Shown: positions 37,416-45,977, numbered from the stretch's first letter. The stretch: 64,000 nt of DNA from Sphingobium sp. CECT 9361 (GCF_918741285.1 NZ_CAKKNC010000001.1:930001-994000), one strand, 5' to 3'. The notes: generated by a model from the sequence alone, not told the origin. Numbers and translations are program-made.

Positions 37416-37835
37416 TTAGATTTGGTTCACGCGGAGACGCGGAGACGCAGAGGGGTGATAGTCATTTACGAGGCGGCGGACGCCTTCTTTCAGCGTGGCA
37501 CCGCCAAAGTTGATGAGAAGCCCGACCGGCTGCCCGGTCAGGCGCAAATAGGTCAAAAGCTGTTTTGAATGCGCGGCATTGATGCGTTCCACAGATTTTA
37601 TTTCCACGAGCAACCGTTCTTCCACCAAAAGGTCTATGCGGAAGGCTGCGTCAAATCGCATCCCTTCAAATTCTATATCGATGGGCCGCTGGCGCGCCAC
37701 CGAATAGCCCATGGAAACGAGTTTTCCCGCAAGCACTATTTCATAAACACTTTCCAGCAGACCCGGGCCAAGTTCACGGTGAATGCGCAAGGCCGTATCC
37801 AGAACATCTCCGCTAATACGATCGATATCGGTCAC
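37416..37835 (-). CDS. GxxExxY protein (PD-(D/E)XK nuclease-like)
   Basis: 139 residues. The name-giving motif is G25-x-x-E28-x-x-Y31 (GPGLLESVY). The rest fits a compact PD-(D/E)XK nuclease core: D68 in RIDLLVEE, E78-x-K80 in LLVEIKS, then QLLTYLRLTGQPVGLLINFG. Residues of about 127-137 (PSASPRLRVN) are encoded by the left copy of a flanking inverted repeat, while the right copy lies just upstream of the start. Local G+C is about 54% (196 of 360 bases at 37441-37800), lower than neighbours. It sits between fabD and fabG and has no metabolic link to them. Biochemical function of the family unknown. Confidence 0.9.
   Translation of the reverse strand: MTDIDRISGDVLDTALRIHRELGPGLLESVYEIVLAGKLVSMGYSVARQRPIDIEFEGMRFDAAFRIDLLVEERLLVEIKSVERINAAHSKQLLTYLRLTGQPVGLLINFGGATLKEGVRRLVNDYHPSASPRLRVNQI
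37429..37454 (+). repeat. Left inverted end: three 8-bp tandem units
   Basis: Three consecutive 8-mers CGCGGAGA, CGCGGAGA, CGCAGAGG. This copy lies inside the 3' end of the GxxExxY coding sequence and specifies its SASPRLRV tail. Confidence 0.8.
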
Positions 37836-37840
37836 AAACC

Positions 37841-37873
37841 CTCCGCGTCTCCGCGTCTCAGCGTCTCCGCGCG
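37841..37873 (-). repeat. Right inverted end: four 8-bp tandem units
   Basis: Read on the minus strand: CGCGGAGA, CGCTGAGA, CGCGGAGA, CGCGGAGG. It lies between the fabD stop and the GxxExxY start codon, directly in the leader of the latter. Confidence 0.8.
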
Positions 37874-37880
37874 AAAAATC

Positions 37881-38816
37881 CTACAACTTCGCCAGCGCCG
37901 CCTCGATATCGTCCATCGTCACGATGCTCGTCACGGTCGCGTCCGGGGCGATGCGTTTCACCATCGGGCCGAGTACCTTGCCGCCCAGTTCCACGAAGTC
38001 CGCGACCCCGGCCTCCCACATCGCGCTCACGGATTCGCGCCAGCGGACCCGGCCCGTGACTTGCTCCACCAGCCGCGCCCGAATGTCGTCCGGCGCCGCA
38101 ATCGGCGCGGCCAGCACATTGGCATAGACTGGCACCACCGGCGCACGCAGCGCCGCCTCGGCCAGCGCTACCGCCATCGCATCGGCGGCTGGCTGCATCA
38201 GCGGGCAATGGAAAGGCGCGGAAACGGGCAGCAGCACACCGCGCTTGATCCCATGCTCCTTCACCAGCGCAATCGCCCGCTCGATCGCACCGCGATGCCC
38301 GGAAATCACCACCTGCGACGGATCGTTGTCGTTCGCGACCGTGCAGACTTCACCCTCTGCTGCGGCATCGGCCAGCGCCTGCGCCTTCTCGATATCCGCG
38401 CCCAGCAATGCCGCCATCGCGCCTTCGCCCACCGGCACCGCTGCCTGCATCGCTTGCCCGCGCAGCTTCAACAGCCGCGCCGTCGTCGCCACATCGAACG
38501 CACCCGCCGCACACAAGGCGCTATATTCGCCCAGACTATGCCCTGCGACGAAATCGGCTTTCTCGGCCAGCCGCAGCCCGCCTTCCTTTTCCATCACCCG
38601 CAATGTCGCCAGAGCATTGGCCATGATCGCAGGCTGCGCGTTTTCGGTTAGCGTCAGGTCGCTTTCCGGCCCCTCCACCATGATGCGAAACAGCTTCTGC
38701 GACAGCGCATCGTCGACTTCCTGAAACAGCTCGCGCGCTGCCGGACTGGCATCCGACAGGGCTTTGCCCATGCCGACCGATTGACTACCCTGACCGGGAA
38801 ACAGAAACGCCCGCAT
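37881..38816 (-). CDS. fabD: Malonyl-CoA:ACP transacylase FabD
   Basis: 311 residues. Loads malonyl onto ACP. Start at ATG 38816 with GGAGG upstream, directly opening the FPGQGSQ motif. Catalytic Ser in VAGHSLGEYSAL; His in SAPFHCPLMQPAADAM; late motif QVTGRVRWRESV. First gene of the minus-strand fab cluster; its stop codon lies about 8 bp from the right repeat of the GxxExxY unit. Confidence 0.96.
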   Translation of the reverse strand: MRAFLFPGQGSQSVGMGKALSDASPAARELFQEVDDALSQKLFRIMVEGPESDLTLTENAQPAIMANALATLRVMEKEGGLRLAEKADFVAGHSLGEYSALCAAGAFDVATTARLLKLRGQAMQAAVPVGEGAMAALLGADIEKAQALADAAAEGEVCTVANDNDPSQVVISGHRGAIERAIALVKEHGIKRGVLLPVSAPFHCPLMQPAADAMAVALAEAALRAPVVPVYANVLAAPIAAPDDIRARLVEQVTGRVRWRESVSAMWEAGVADFVELGGKVLGPMVKRIAPDATVTSIVTMDDIEAALAKL

Positions 38817-39005
38817 ACATCCTCCACCTTGCGAACCGGCCAAATCCAGCGACCGTTTCGCACCTGTTACACTTTACGACACAAAAGCCGTTGAGCCTCC
38901 GTCGCGAATTGGGCAGGAACTAGATACGCATTCAGCCCGGCGCAAGCACTGGGTGGGTGCGTCGCCATTTTCCCGGCCCATCACCGGCCCAATCAAAGGA
39001 AATCC

Positions 39006-40493
39006 GTGCGCTATCCTGTTGTCCTGCTGATCGGAACGACGCTGTCGCTGTCGGCATGTGCCGTTGGACCGGAGTATCGCGCACCTGTCACCGCGTCGCT
39101 GGGCGTCCCCGATGCCTACACCACGCGGCAGGGTGCTGCGCTCAGTGACGCCGCGCTGGCGGACTGGTGGCGCAGCTTCGACGATCCGGTGTTGGATGGG
39201 CTGATCCAGCAGGCAATTTCCAACAACCTCGACATCGCTCAGGGCGTCGCGCGACTGGATCAGGCCAACGAAGCGCTGCGGCAGGCAGGCGCAAGCTATG
39301 TGCCATCGCTCAGTGCATCGGGCAGCGGTGGCCGCAACTTCCGGCAGGGCACGTCCGGTGCCATCCTCGATTCCAACGGCAATGTCGTCGGCAACTCCTC
39401 CGGCGGCGGCAGTTCCAACCAATATTCCGGCAGCCTGCGCGCAAGCTGGGAAATCGACCTGTTTGGGCGCATCGGTCGCACCGTCGAAGCGTCGCGCGCG
39501 GACTTGGAAGCGTCGGGTTATAGCCTCGCCAGCGTCCGCACTTCCATCATCGCCGAAACCGTCCGCACCTATATCAGCGCCCGTCTGGCACAGGAACGGC
39601 TGAAGATCGCGCGGGAGCAACTTGCCACCGCGCAGGACAATTTCGATATCGCCCGCTGGCGGGTCGAGGCGGGGTTGGTATCGTCGCTCGATCAGGAACA
39701 GGCCCGCGCTCAACTCGCACAGCAAACGGCGGCCATTCCGCAAATCGAAACCGGCCTCGCCAATGCGCTCAACCGCATCGCCGTGCTGACGGGGCAGGCA
39801 CCGGGCGCAGCGACCCGCGCCCTCGAAACGCCTGCGCCGGTCCCAACCGCACCCACCGATATTGCGACCGGCATCCCCGCCGACACGCTCCGCCAGCGGC
39901 CCGATGTGCGACAGGCGGAACGCGCGCTTGCCGCCGCAACGGCGCGGATCGGCGTCGCGGAATCGGCGCTCTATCCGCAACTCAGCATCAGCGGCAATGT
40001 CGGCACGAGTGCGCTGTCGCTGGGCAGTCTGGGCGACATCATCACCGGCAGCCTGTTCGGCAATCTGGCGCAACTCATCTTCGACGGCGGCGCAACGGCC
40101 TCCCGCGTGCGCGCGCAGGAAGCGGCAGCGCGCGGGGCCTTCTCCGCCTATAAATCGACTGTGCTCGTCGCACTGGAGGATGTGGAGAACGCGCTGGTCG
40201 CTGACCGCAATGCGCGTCAGCGCGTGACGCAACTGCTGATCGCCTATGATGCGGCCAACAACAGCGCCATCCTCGCGCGCAGCCAGTATCAGGCAGGCCT
40301 CACCGACTTCCAGACGCTCCTTACTGCAGAACAATCGCTCCTGTCCGCCCGCGACGGACTGGCCACTGCGCGCGCCGATCAGGTGCAGGCCGTGGCACAG
40401 CTTTACAGCGCGCTGGGCGGCGGCTGGCAAACCACGAACGGCCCGACCCCTGACACCCATACCCCGAACGCCCCGAACGGACTCCCCGAATGA
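39006..40493 (+). CDS. Outer-membrane efflux factor (NodT family lipoprotein)
   Basis: 495 residues. GTG start with AAAGGA five bases upstream; signal peptide with lipobox LSAC then AVGPEYRAP. Two outer-membrane efflux repeats; the second begins TLRQRPDVRQAERALAAATARIGVAESALYP. Paralogous to the channel at 14085-15524. Overlaps the adaptor gene by 4 bp, so it is the dedicated channel of the MacAB-type exporter that follows. Confidence 0.95.
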   Translation: MRYPVVLLIGTTLSLSACAVGPEYRAPVTASLGVPDAYTTRQGAALSDAALADWWRSFDDPVLDGLIQQAISNNLDIAQGVARLDQANEALRQAGASYVPSLSASGSGGRNFRQGTSGAILDSNGNVVGNSSGGGSSNQYSGSLRASWEIDLFGRIGRTVEASRADLEASGYSLASVRTSIIAETVRTYISARLAQERLKIAREQLATAQDNFDIARWRVEAGLVSSLDQEQARAQLAQQTAAIPQIETGLANALNRIAVLTGQAPGAATRALETPAPVPTAPTDIATGIPADTLRQRPDVRQAERALAAATARIGVAESALYPQLSISGNVGTSALSLGSLGDIITGSLFGNLAQLIFDGGATASRVRAQEAAARGAFSAYKSTVLVALEDVENALVADRNARQRVTQLLIAYDAANNSAILARSQYQAGLTDFQTLLTAEQSLLSARDGLATARADQVQAVAQLYSALGGGWQTTNGPTPDTHTPNAPNGLPE

Positions 40494-42127
40494 CGCAAGA
40501 TTTGACACCCGCACCGCAGGATAATCTGGATGATTTTCTGGGCGTTAAGCCGGAAAAGCCGTGGAAGAAGTGGATCAAATGGGGTGTTTCAGGTGTCGGC
40601 TTATTGCTGCTCCTCCTGCTCCTGTCGCGCTGCTTTGCTGGTGAGGATCAGCCCAATTACTCGACCCGCGAAGTGCGCCGGGGCGACCTGACCGTTACCG
40701 TATCAGCGACCGGCAATCTCAAACCCATTAATCAGGTGGATGTGGGTTCCGAACAGTCGGGCAAGATTACGCAGGTTTACGTCGACGTGAACGATCGCGT
40801 CACCAAGGGACAGCGCCTTGCTGAGCTCGACACGCGTCGACTTAAGGATGCGGTCATTCAGAACCGCTCGCAGGTTGCCTCCGCCGAGGCAAGCGTCGCG
40901 CAGGCGAGCGCCGCCGCCGCGCTAGCAAAAGCGACACTGGATCGGCAATTGAACGTGTTCCAGCTTTCGGGCGGTCGCGTCCCTGCCAAGACCGAACTCG
41001 ACTCCGCACGCGCCACCTATGCGCAGGCACAGGCGCAGGTACGCTCTGCGCAGGCGCAGATTGCAGTGGCACAGGCGCAATTGTCCAGCGCCCAGACCAA
41101 TCTCGACATTGCGCAGATCATATCGCCCGTAACCGGCGTGGTCCTGTCGCGCTCCATCGAGCCGGGGCAGACCGTTGCGGCATCCTTCAACGCGCCGGTG
41201 CTGTTCACCATCGCCGAAGACCTGCAGCAGATGGAAGTCGAAGTGGCCGTGGACGAAGCCGATGTGGGGCAGGTGGCCAATGGTCAGGACGCCTCCTTCA
41301 CCGTCGATGCGTTTCCCGGCCGCACGTTCCCTGCTCGCGTTAATCGCGTGAACGTGGGGTCCAATGCCAGCACCACGTCCTCATCGTCGTCCACTACGGC
41401 GGCAGCGACCACCAATACCGTCGTGGCGTATACGGCGGTGCTTTCCGTCAACAACAGCGACGAAACATTGCGCCCCGGCATGACCGCAACCGCCGACATC
41501 GTCGCAAAGCAGCTTAAGGACGTGCTGCTCGTCCCCAACGCCGCCTTGCGCTTCAAACCGGACGCGGGCGGCAAGAGTGGGGGCGGGATCACCAGCCAGT
41601 TGGTCGCGCGCCCCCGTCGCGGCAATCGCGCCACGCAGCAAGTGAACTTCGGTGCAGGCAGCAGCCAGACCGTCTACGTCGTCGGCGAAGATGGCAAGCC
41701 GCAAGCCGTGAACGTCATCGTCGGCGAAAGCGATGGCACCCGCACTGTCATCCAGAGCGGCAACCTGAAGGAAGGCGCCCGCGTCATCACCGGACAGCTT
41801 GCCGCCGGACAGGAACAACCGCCCGAACGCGATGCTGCAGACCGTGGCCAAGGCGGACGTAAGCGCGAGGGTGGACCCGCAACGCCGCCGCCCGCCGCGC
41901 CAGCCATGCCCGCCGGCAACAGCAGCGCACCTGCCGCCGCGACGCCCGCGCCGCGTAAAGACGCCACATCTGCGCCGACAACTATGACAGCCGACCGCCC
42001 ACGCCTGCGCGACATGACCCCCGAACAACGCCGCGCCTTTATGGACAGCCTCACGCCCGAACAGCGCGAAGAAATGCGCGCCCGCCGCGAAGCGCGCCGC
42101 GCACAACGAGACGCCAATGGCGAATGA
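40490..42127 (+). CDS. MacA-like periplasmic adaptor with extended C-terminal tail
   Basis: 545 residues. One membrane span (about 33-47), then lipoyl half TVSATGNLKPINQVDVGSEQSGKI, an alpha-hairpin rich in Ala/Gln (about 115-205), second lipoyl half IISPVTGVVLSRSIEPGQ, and beta-barrel/membrane-proximal domains to about 430. Residues 440-545 are an unusual low-complexity tail: Pro/Ala-rich, then the repeated TPEQRR/TPEQRE segment and an Arg/Glu-rich end. Bridges the ABC permease to the outer-membrane factor. Confidence 0.92.
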   Translation: MTQDLTPAPQDNLDDFLGVKPEKPWKKWIKWGVSGVGLLLLLLLLSRCFAGEDQPNYSTREVRRGDLTVTVSATGNLKPINQVDVGSEQSGKITQVYVDVNDRVTKGQRLAELDTRRLKDAVIQNRSQVASAEASVAQASAAAALAKATLDRQLNVFQLSGGRVPAKTELDSARATYAQAQAQVRSAQAQIAVAQAQLSSAQTNLDIAQIISPVTGVVLSRSIEPGQTVAASFNAPVLFTIAEDLQQMEVEVAVDEADVGQVANGQDASFTVDAFPGRTFPARVNRVNVGSNASTTSSSSSTTAAATTNTVVAYTAVLSVNNSDETLRPGMTATADIVAKQLKDVLLVPNAALRFKPDAGGKSGGGITSQLVARPRRGNRATQQVNFGAGSSQTVYVVGEDGKPQAVNVIVGESDGTRTVIQSGNLKEGARVITGQLAAGQEQPPERDAADRGQGGRKREGGPATPPPAAPAMPAGNSSAPAAATPAPRKDATSAPTTMTADRPRLRDMTPEQRRAFMDSLTPEQREEMRARREARRAQRDANGE

Positions 42128-42818
42128 TCCGATCATCCGCTTGCGGGGCGTTACCAAGGATTATGGCAGCGGCGCGACCTTGTTTCAGGCGCTCAAGGGC
42201 ATAGACCTCGACATCGAACGCGGCGATTTCGTCGCGGTGATGGGTCCATCGGGTTCGGGCAAATCGACCACGATGAACATCTTGGGCTGCCTCGATGTAC
42301 CGACCGCCGGGACATTCCTGTTCCGCAATCATCATGTCGAAACGCTCGACCGGGATCAGCGCGCCTTGCTGCGTCGCCGCTATCTGGGTTTCGTGTTTCA
42401 GGGGTTCAATCTGCTCTCGCGCACCACCGCGCTCGAAAATGTAGAGCTGCCCTTGCTGTATCGCGGTGAGGATAAAAAGACACGCTATGACCTCGGCATG
42501 GCCGCGCTCGACAAGGTCGGCCTGAAACCCTGGTGGGATCACACGCCTGCCGAACTGTCCGGCGGACAGCAGCAGCGCGTCGCCATCGCCCGCGCCATCG
42601 TCACGTCGCCCGATGTTCTGCTAGCCGACGAACCGACCGGCAATCTCGATTCGGAACGGTCGGTGGAGATCATGGAACTGCTGACCGATCTCAACCGCAA
42701 CAGCGGCATCACCGTCCTGATGGTGACCCACGAACCCGACATGGCTGCCTTCGCCCGCACCATCGTCCATTTCAAGGACGGTCTGGTCGAACGCATCGAA
42801 AAGGGGCAGGCAGCGTGA
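42117..42818 (+). CDS. MacB-type ABC transporter ATP-binding protein
   Basis: 233 residues. Walker A GPSGSGKST, Q-loop FVFQGFNLL, signature LSGGQQQR, Walker B VLLADEPTGNLD and switch His in VTHEPDMA; LolD/MacB-type mechanotransmission family. Overlaps the adaptor gene by 11 bp and the permease start by 4 bp. Powers the exporter; substrate unknown. Confidence 0.95.
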   Translation: MANDPIIRLRGVTKDYGSGATLFQALKGIDLDIERGDFVAVMGPSGSGKSTTMNILGCLDVPTAGTFLFRNHHVETLDRDQRALLRRRYLGFVFQGFNLLSRTTALENVELPLLYRGEDKKTRYDLGMAALDKVGLKPWWDHTPAELSGGQQQRVAIARAIVTSPDVLLADEPTGNLDSERSVEIMELLTDLNRNSGITVLMVTHEPDMAAFARTIVHFKDGLVERIEKGQAA

Positions 42819-44026
42819 TCATCGGCACTACTGTCACGCTCGCCTTCCGCGCCATCGCGCGGCACAAGCTGCGCTCCTTCCTCACGACACTGGGTATCAT
42901 CATCGGCGTGGCCGCGGTCGTCACCATGACGACGCTGGGCAATGGCGCGACTGCAGCCGTGCGGGAACAGATCAGCAGCCTTGGCGCCAATATCCTGCAA
43001 TTGCGACCGGGGCAGGGCTTTGGGCGCGGCGGCGGCGGTCCCAAGCCACCGGACTTCGAACCGGATGACGTGACCGCCATCGCCAATCAGCTTACCGGCG
43101 TCCGCGCCGTCGCACCGCAAGCATCGACCAGCGGCATCGCCATCTACGAGGGGTCCAACTGGAACACGACCGTCAACGGCACCACCGCCGCCTATTTCGA
43201 AGCGCAGCAGTGGAAACTCGACAGCGGACGGCTGTTCATGCCGGAGGAGGAAGAAGCCGGAAAGCCCGTCTGCATCATCGGATCGACGCTGCGTAACAAC
43301 CTGTTCCGGCAAGCTGACCCCATCGGCAAGCGCTTCCGTATCAAGGGCGTAAGCTGTCAGGTCATCGGCTTATTGGCGACGCGCGGGCAGGGCGGGTTCG
43401 GCAACGATCAGGACGATGTCGTCGTGATGCCGATAAAATTCGTGCAACGCCGCTTCACCGGCAATCGGGATATCGGCCTCATCATGGTCGCGGTCGACGA
43501 TGCGTATGACAGCGGCACCGTTCAGGACAGCCTCGAACAGCTCATGCGCGAGCGGCGCAAGGTAAAGCCCGGCTCGGCGGACAATTTCAACGTCTTCGAC
43601 ACCAAGCAGATTTCCGATACGCTGACTGGCACCACGACCATATTGACGCAGATCGTCGGTGCAGTGGCCGCGATATCGCTGCTGGTCGGTGGGATCGGCA
43701 TCATGAACATCATGCTGGTCTCGGTGACCGAGCGCACCCGCGAAATCGGCATCCGCCTCGCCATCGGCGCTGTAGCGCAGGAAGTTCTGCTGCAATTCTT
43801 GGTCGAGGCCATCGTGCTATCGTGCCTCGGCGGCCTGATCGGTCTTGGCCTTGCGCTGGTCGCATCCCTTGCCATTGCGCCGTTGATGCAGGTGCCTTTC
43901 ATTTTCGACCTGAAGATCAATGTGCTCGCCTTCCTGTTCTCGGCGGCCATCGGTGTTGTCTTCGGCTATTTTCCGGCCCGCCGCGCTGCTTCCCTCAATC
44001 CTATCGACGCATTGCGACACGAATGA
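42815..44026 (+). CDS. MacB-type ABC transporter permease
   Basis: 403 residues from a GTG that overlaps the ATPase stop (GTGA). Architecture: span 1 (about 20-45), a large periplasmic MacB-PCD-like domain (about 50-240), then an FtsX domain with three spans near 280-305, 325-355 and 365-390. GGIGIMNIMLVSVTERTREIGIRLAIGA is the diagnostic cytoplasmic coupling helix. Unlike E. coli MacB, ATPase and permease are separate proteins. Confidence 0.94.
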   Translation: MIIGTTVTLAFRAIARHKLRSFLTTLGIIIGVAAVVTMTTLGNGATAAVREQISSLGANILQLRPGQGFGRGGGGPKPPDFEPDDVTAIANQLTGVRAVAPQASTSGIAIYEGSNWNTTVNGTTAAYFEAQQWKLDSGRLFMPEEEEAGKPVCIIGSTLRNNLFRQADPIGKRFRIKGVSCQVIGLLATRGQGGFGNDQDDVVVMPIKFVQRRFTGNRDIGLIMVAVDDAYDSGTVQDSLEQLMRERRKVKPGSADNFNVFDTKQISDTLTGTTTILTQIVGAVAAISLLVGGIGIMNIMLVSVTERTREIGIRLAIGAVAQEVLLQFLVEAIVLSCLGGLIGLGLALVASLAIAPLMQVPFIFDLKINVLAFLFSAAIGVVFGYFPARRAASLNPIDALRHE

Positions 44027-44027
44027 C

Positions 44028-44064
44028 GGCTTAAGTGTCTGATACATTTTCAGACACTTAAGCC
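44028..44064. repeat. 15-bp perfect inverted repeat after the MacAB operon
   Basis: Arms GGCTTAAGTGTCTGA (44028-44042) and its exact complement at 44050-44064, 7-nt spacer, two bases past the permease stop. AT-richer than other hairpins here and without a T run; either a terminator/3' stabiliser or an operator. Confidence 0.7.
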
Positions 44065-44151
44065 CATCGCCTGACACATCCGCGATACACCCGCTTCCTA
44101 TTTCATAGTCAGACGCCGCGATTGGCGCCGGACATGAAAAGGATACGGATC

Positions 44152-44532
44152 ATGAAGAAGTTTCTAATGGCTCTGGCCGCTACCACGATGGTCGCAAGCC
44201 CTATCCTTGCAACTCAGGCACAGGCTCAGCCGAACCGCCAGCAGGTCGTCAAGACGACCGTAAAGCACAAGGCGAACGGCCGCACCGTCGTCAAGCAGAA
44301 GCAGGTCGTGCGCAAGTTCGACAATCGGGGTTACAAGAACCATCGTTGGGCCAAGGGTCAGCGTTTCGACCGTCGTCAGGCAACCAATTATCGCGTGATC
44401 AACGACTATCGCAATTACCGCCTGAACACGCCGCCGCGCGGTTATCAGTGGGTTCGGTCGGGCAATGACGCAGTGATGATCGCCCTTACCAGTGGCATCA
44501 TCGGCGCCGTGATCGGCAACGCGATCCGGTAA
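44152..44532 (+). CDS. RcnB-family small periplasmic protein
   Basis: 126 residues from the ATG at 44152 (AAGG-type site upstream; an in-frame start at 44122 is less likely). Signal peptide ends ATQAQAQ. The mature part is basic and ends in a Pro-Arg-Gly-Tyr-x-Trp-Val (PPRGYQWVRSGNDAVMIAL) motif typical of RcnB, linked in E. coli to nickel/cobalt homeostasis, then a hydrophobic Gly-rich end. Metal role not evident from the sequence here. Confidence 0.8.
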   Translation: MKKFLMALAATTMVASPILATQAQAQPNRQQVVKTTVKHKANGRTVVKQKQVVRKFDNRGYKNHRWAKGQRFDRRQATNYRVINDYRNYRLNTPPRGYQWVRSGNDAVMIALTSGIIGAVIGNAIR

Positions 44533-44539
44533 ATCTCCT

Positions 44540-44567
44540 GCCCCCTCTTCCTAAAGGGAGAGGGGGC
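44540..44567 (+). terminator. Hairpin after RcnB-like gene
   Basis: 9-bp stem GCCCCCTCT / AGAGGGGGC with a 10-nt loop, just past the stop codon, followed by ATATTAAC. Plausible terminator. Confidence 0.55.
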
Positions 44568-44687
44568 ATATTAACGTCTGTTTACAGCCACCTTCAGCAT
44601 CCATTCAACGACCGGATGGTTAAGTCTCTCATCGCCCTTGATCCCGGTGCGTCCGGTCAATGGCTTGAAAGCTGAAGGACCATGATC

Positions 44688-45071
44688 ATGAACAAATGGA
44701 AAAAGGGCGCTCTTGCCATTGCCACGTGCGCCACTCTGGCGATCAGCGCGGCACCGGCGGAGGCGCAGCGTTACGGATATCGCGGCTATCGCCACCATAA
44801 CAACGGTGCCGGTGCGGCAGTTGCAGGCGGCATAGTCGGTCTCGCACTGGGCGCGGCCATCGCTTCCAGTGCGCGCGATCGCTATTACGACCGGGGTTAC
44901 CGTGGCTACAATCGCAGAGGCTATTATCGCGACGGCTATTATGACCGCGGTTACTATCGCGACAACTACCGTCCCTATCGCGGCGGCTATCGCGGATACC
45001 GCAGTTGCTCCACCGATCGTTATTACGATGATTACGCCGGGGAATGGACGACGATCCAGCGCTGTCGCTGA
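44688..45071 (+). CDS. Exported Gly/Tyr/Arg-rich small protein
   Basis: 127 residues from the second in-frame ATG (AAGGA eight bases upstream). Signal peptide ends APAEAQ; a Gly/Ala hydrophobic helix (GAAVAGGIVGLALGAAIAS) looks like a glycine-zipper membrane segment; it is followed by a run of RGY/YYDRGY repeats and ends with two cysteines (SCSTD and QRCR). Function unknown; possibly cell-envelope associated. Confidence 0.72.
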   Translation: MNKWKKGALAIATCATLAISAAPAEAQRYGYRGYRHHNNGAGAAVAGGIVGLALGAAIASSARDRYYDRGYRGYNRRGYYRDGYYDRGYYRDNYRPYRGGYRGYRSCSTDRYYDDYAGEWTTIQRCR

Positions 45072-45092
45072 CCGATAGTTCGACAAGGGCAG

Positions 45093-45125
45093 GAGGCGCA
45101 TCGCAAGGTGCGCCTCTTGTCTTTT
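45093..45125 (+). terminator. Terminator after Gly/Tyr-rich gene
   Basis: 8-bp stem GAGGCGCA / TGCGCCTC with an 8-nt loop followed by TTGTCTTTT. Separates the exported protein from the ribosomal operon. Confidence 0.7.
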
Positions 45126-45142
45126 GTGGCCGTCATCGCCGC

Positions 45143-45171
45143 TTGCTATTTTCCGGGCTTTCGACCATAGC
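45143..45171 (+). promoter_or_regulatory. Candidate promoter of rpsF operon
   Basis: TTGCTA, 17-bp spacer, CATAGC, about 120 bp before rpsF. The long leader could hold an autoregulatory S6:S18 site, but I could not recognise one. Pattern match only. Confidence 0.3.
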
Positions 45172-45291
45172 GCCCGCTTCCCAAACGCGGCGAGGCGACT
45201 CCATCTGTATTTGGGAAGAATGCATAGACGATAGCCGGAGGGGCGTTCGCATGGGGCGGCGTCAGCGATCGGCCAAGATAAAGGAAGACTC

Positions 45292-45726
45292 ATGGCTCTT
45301 TATGAGCATGTGTTTCTTGCGCGCCAGGATCTGGCACAGGCGCAGGTAGACACGCTGGCGGAAATCGCCACCAAGATTGTCGAAGACAACAAGGGCAAGG
45401 TCATCAAGACCGAAACCTGGGGCCTTCGCAGCCTCGCTTACAAGATCGCGAAGAACCGCAAGGCGCACTACGTCATGCTCAACATCGATGCCCCCGCAGG
45501 CGTCGTGGCAGAGCTGGAGCGCCAGACGCAGATCAACGAAGACATCATCCGCTACATGACCATCAAGGTCGATGAGCTGGAAGCTGGTCCTTCGGTGATG
45601 ATGCGCAAGCAGGAACGCGATGCACGCGGCGGTGGCCGTGGTGAACGCGGTGAGCGTGGCGATCGTGGTCCCCGCGAAGATCGTGGTGACCGTCCCCGTC
45701 GCGACCGCGACGAAGCTGGCGAATAA
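45292..45726 (+). CDS. rpsF: 30S ribosomal protein S6
   Basis: 144 residues; the S6 core ([18 protein letters not shown] ... [19 protein letters not shown] ... [10 protein letters not shown]) fills about 1-95. After it comes a 45-residue Arg/Gly/Asp/Glu-rich tail resembling RGG repeats. S6 pairs with S18, encoded next. AGGA eight bases... upstream spacing is normal. First gene of rpsF-rpsR-rplI. Confidence 0.97.
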   Translation: MALYEHVFLARQDLAQAQVDTLAEIATKIVEDNKGKVIKTETWGLRSLAYKIAKNRKAHYVMLNIDAPAGVVAELERQTQINEDIIRYMTIKVDELEAGPSVMMRKQERDARGGGRGERGERGDRGPREDRGDRPRRDRDEAGE

Positions 45727-45739
45727 GGAGAACTAGACC

Positions 45740-45964
45740 ATGGCACGCCCATTTTTCCGCCGCCGCAAGAGCTGCCCCTTCGCTGCGAAGGACGCACCAA
45801 AGATCGACTATAAGGACGTTCGTCTGCTTCAGGGCTTCGTGTCCGAACGTGGCAAGATCGTTCCGAGCCGTATCACGGCAGTCTCCGCCAAGAAGCAGCG
45901 CGAGCTGGCAACGGCCATCAAGCGCGCACGCCATCTCGGCCTGCTGCCCTACATCGTGAAGTGA
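45740..45964 (+). CDS. rpsR: 30S ribosomal protein S18
   Basis: 74 residues, basic. [42 protein letters not shown] is the standard S18 core. Partner of S6 on the platform of the small subunit. Lies 13 bp after rpsF and 13 bp before rplI. Confidence 0.97.
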   Translation: MARPFFRRRKSCPFAAKDAPKIDYKDVRLLQGFVSERGKIVPSRITAVSAKKQRELATAIKRARHLGLLPYIVK

Positions 45965-45977
45965 GGGAATAGATCTC

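Larger units (their letters stand above)
37424..37880. mobile_element. Putative GxxExxY insertion unit with inverted 8-bp-repeat ends
   Basis: Both ends carry tandem 8-bp units (CGCGGAGA-like): three units at about 37429-37454 and four, in opposite orientation, at about 37841-37873. Outside these, both ends read GATTT..TTC.CGCGGAG when compared on opposite strands. The only gene inside is the GxxExxY nuclease-like ORF. No clear target-site duplication was found. Presented as a putative unit, since no transposase is encoded. Confidence 0.6.

Noticed and set aside
38874..40514. 546-residue minus-strand frame opposite the NodT-like gene
   Set aside because: The plus-strand product has a lipoprotein signal and efflux repeats; this one has none.
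45172..45291. S6:S18-binding RNA leader of rpsF
   Set aside because: The leader is long enough, but I could not find a convincing stem with the conserved bulge.
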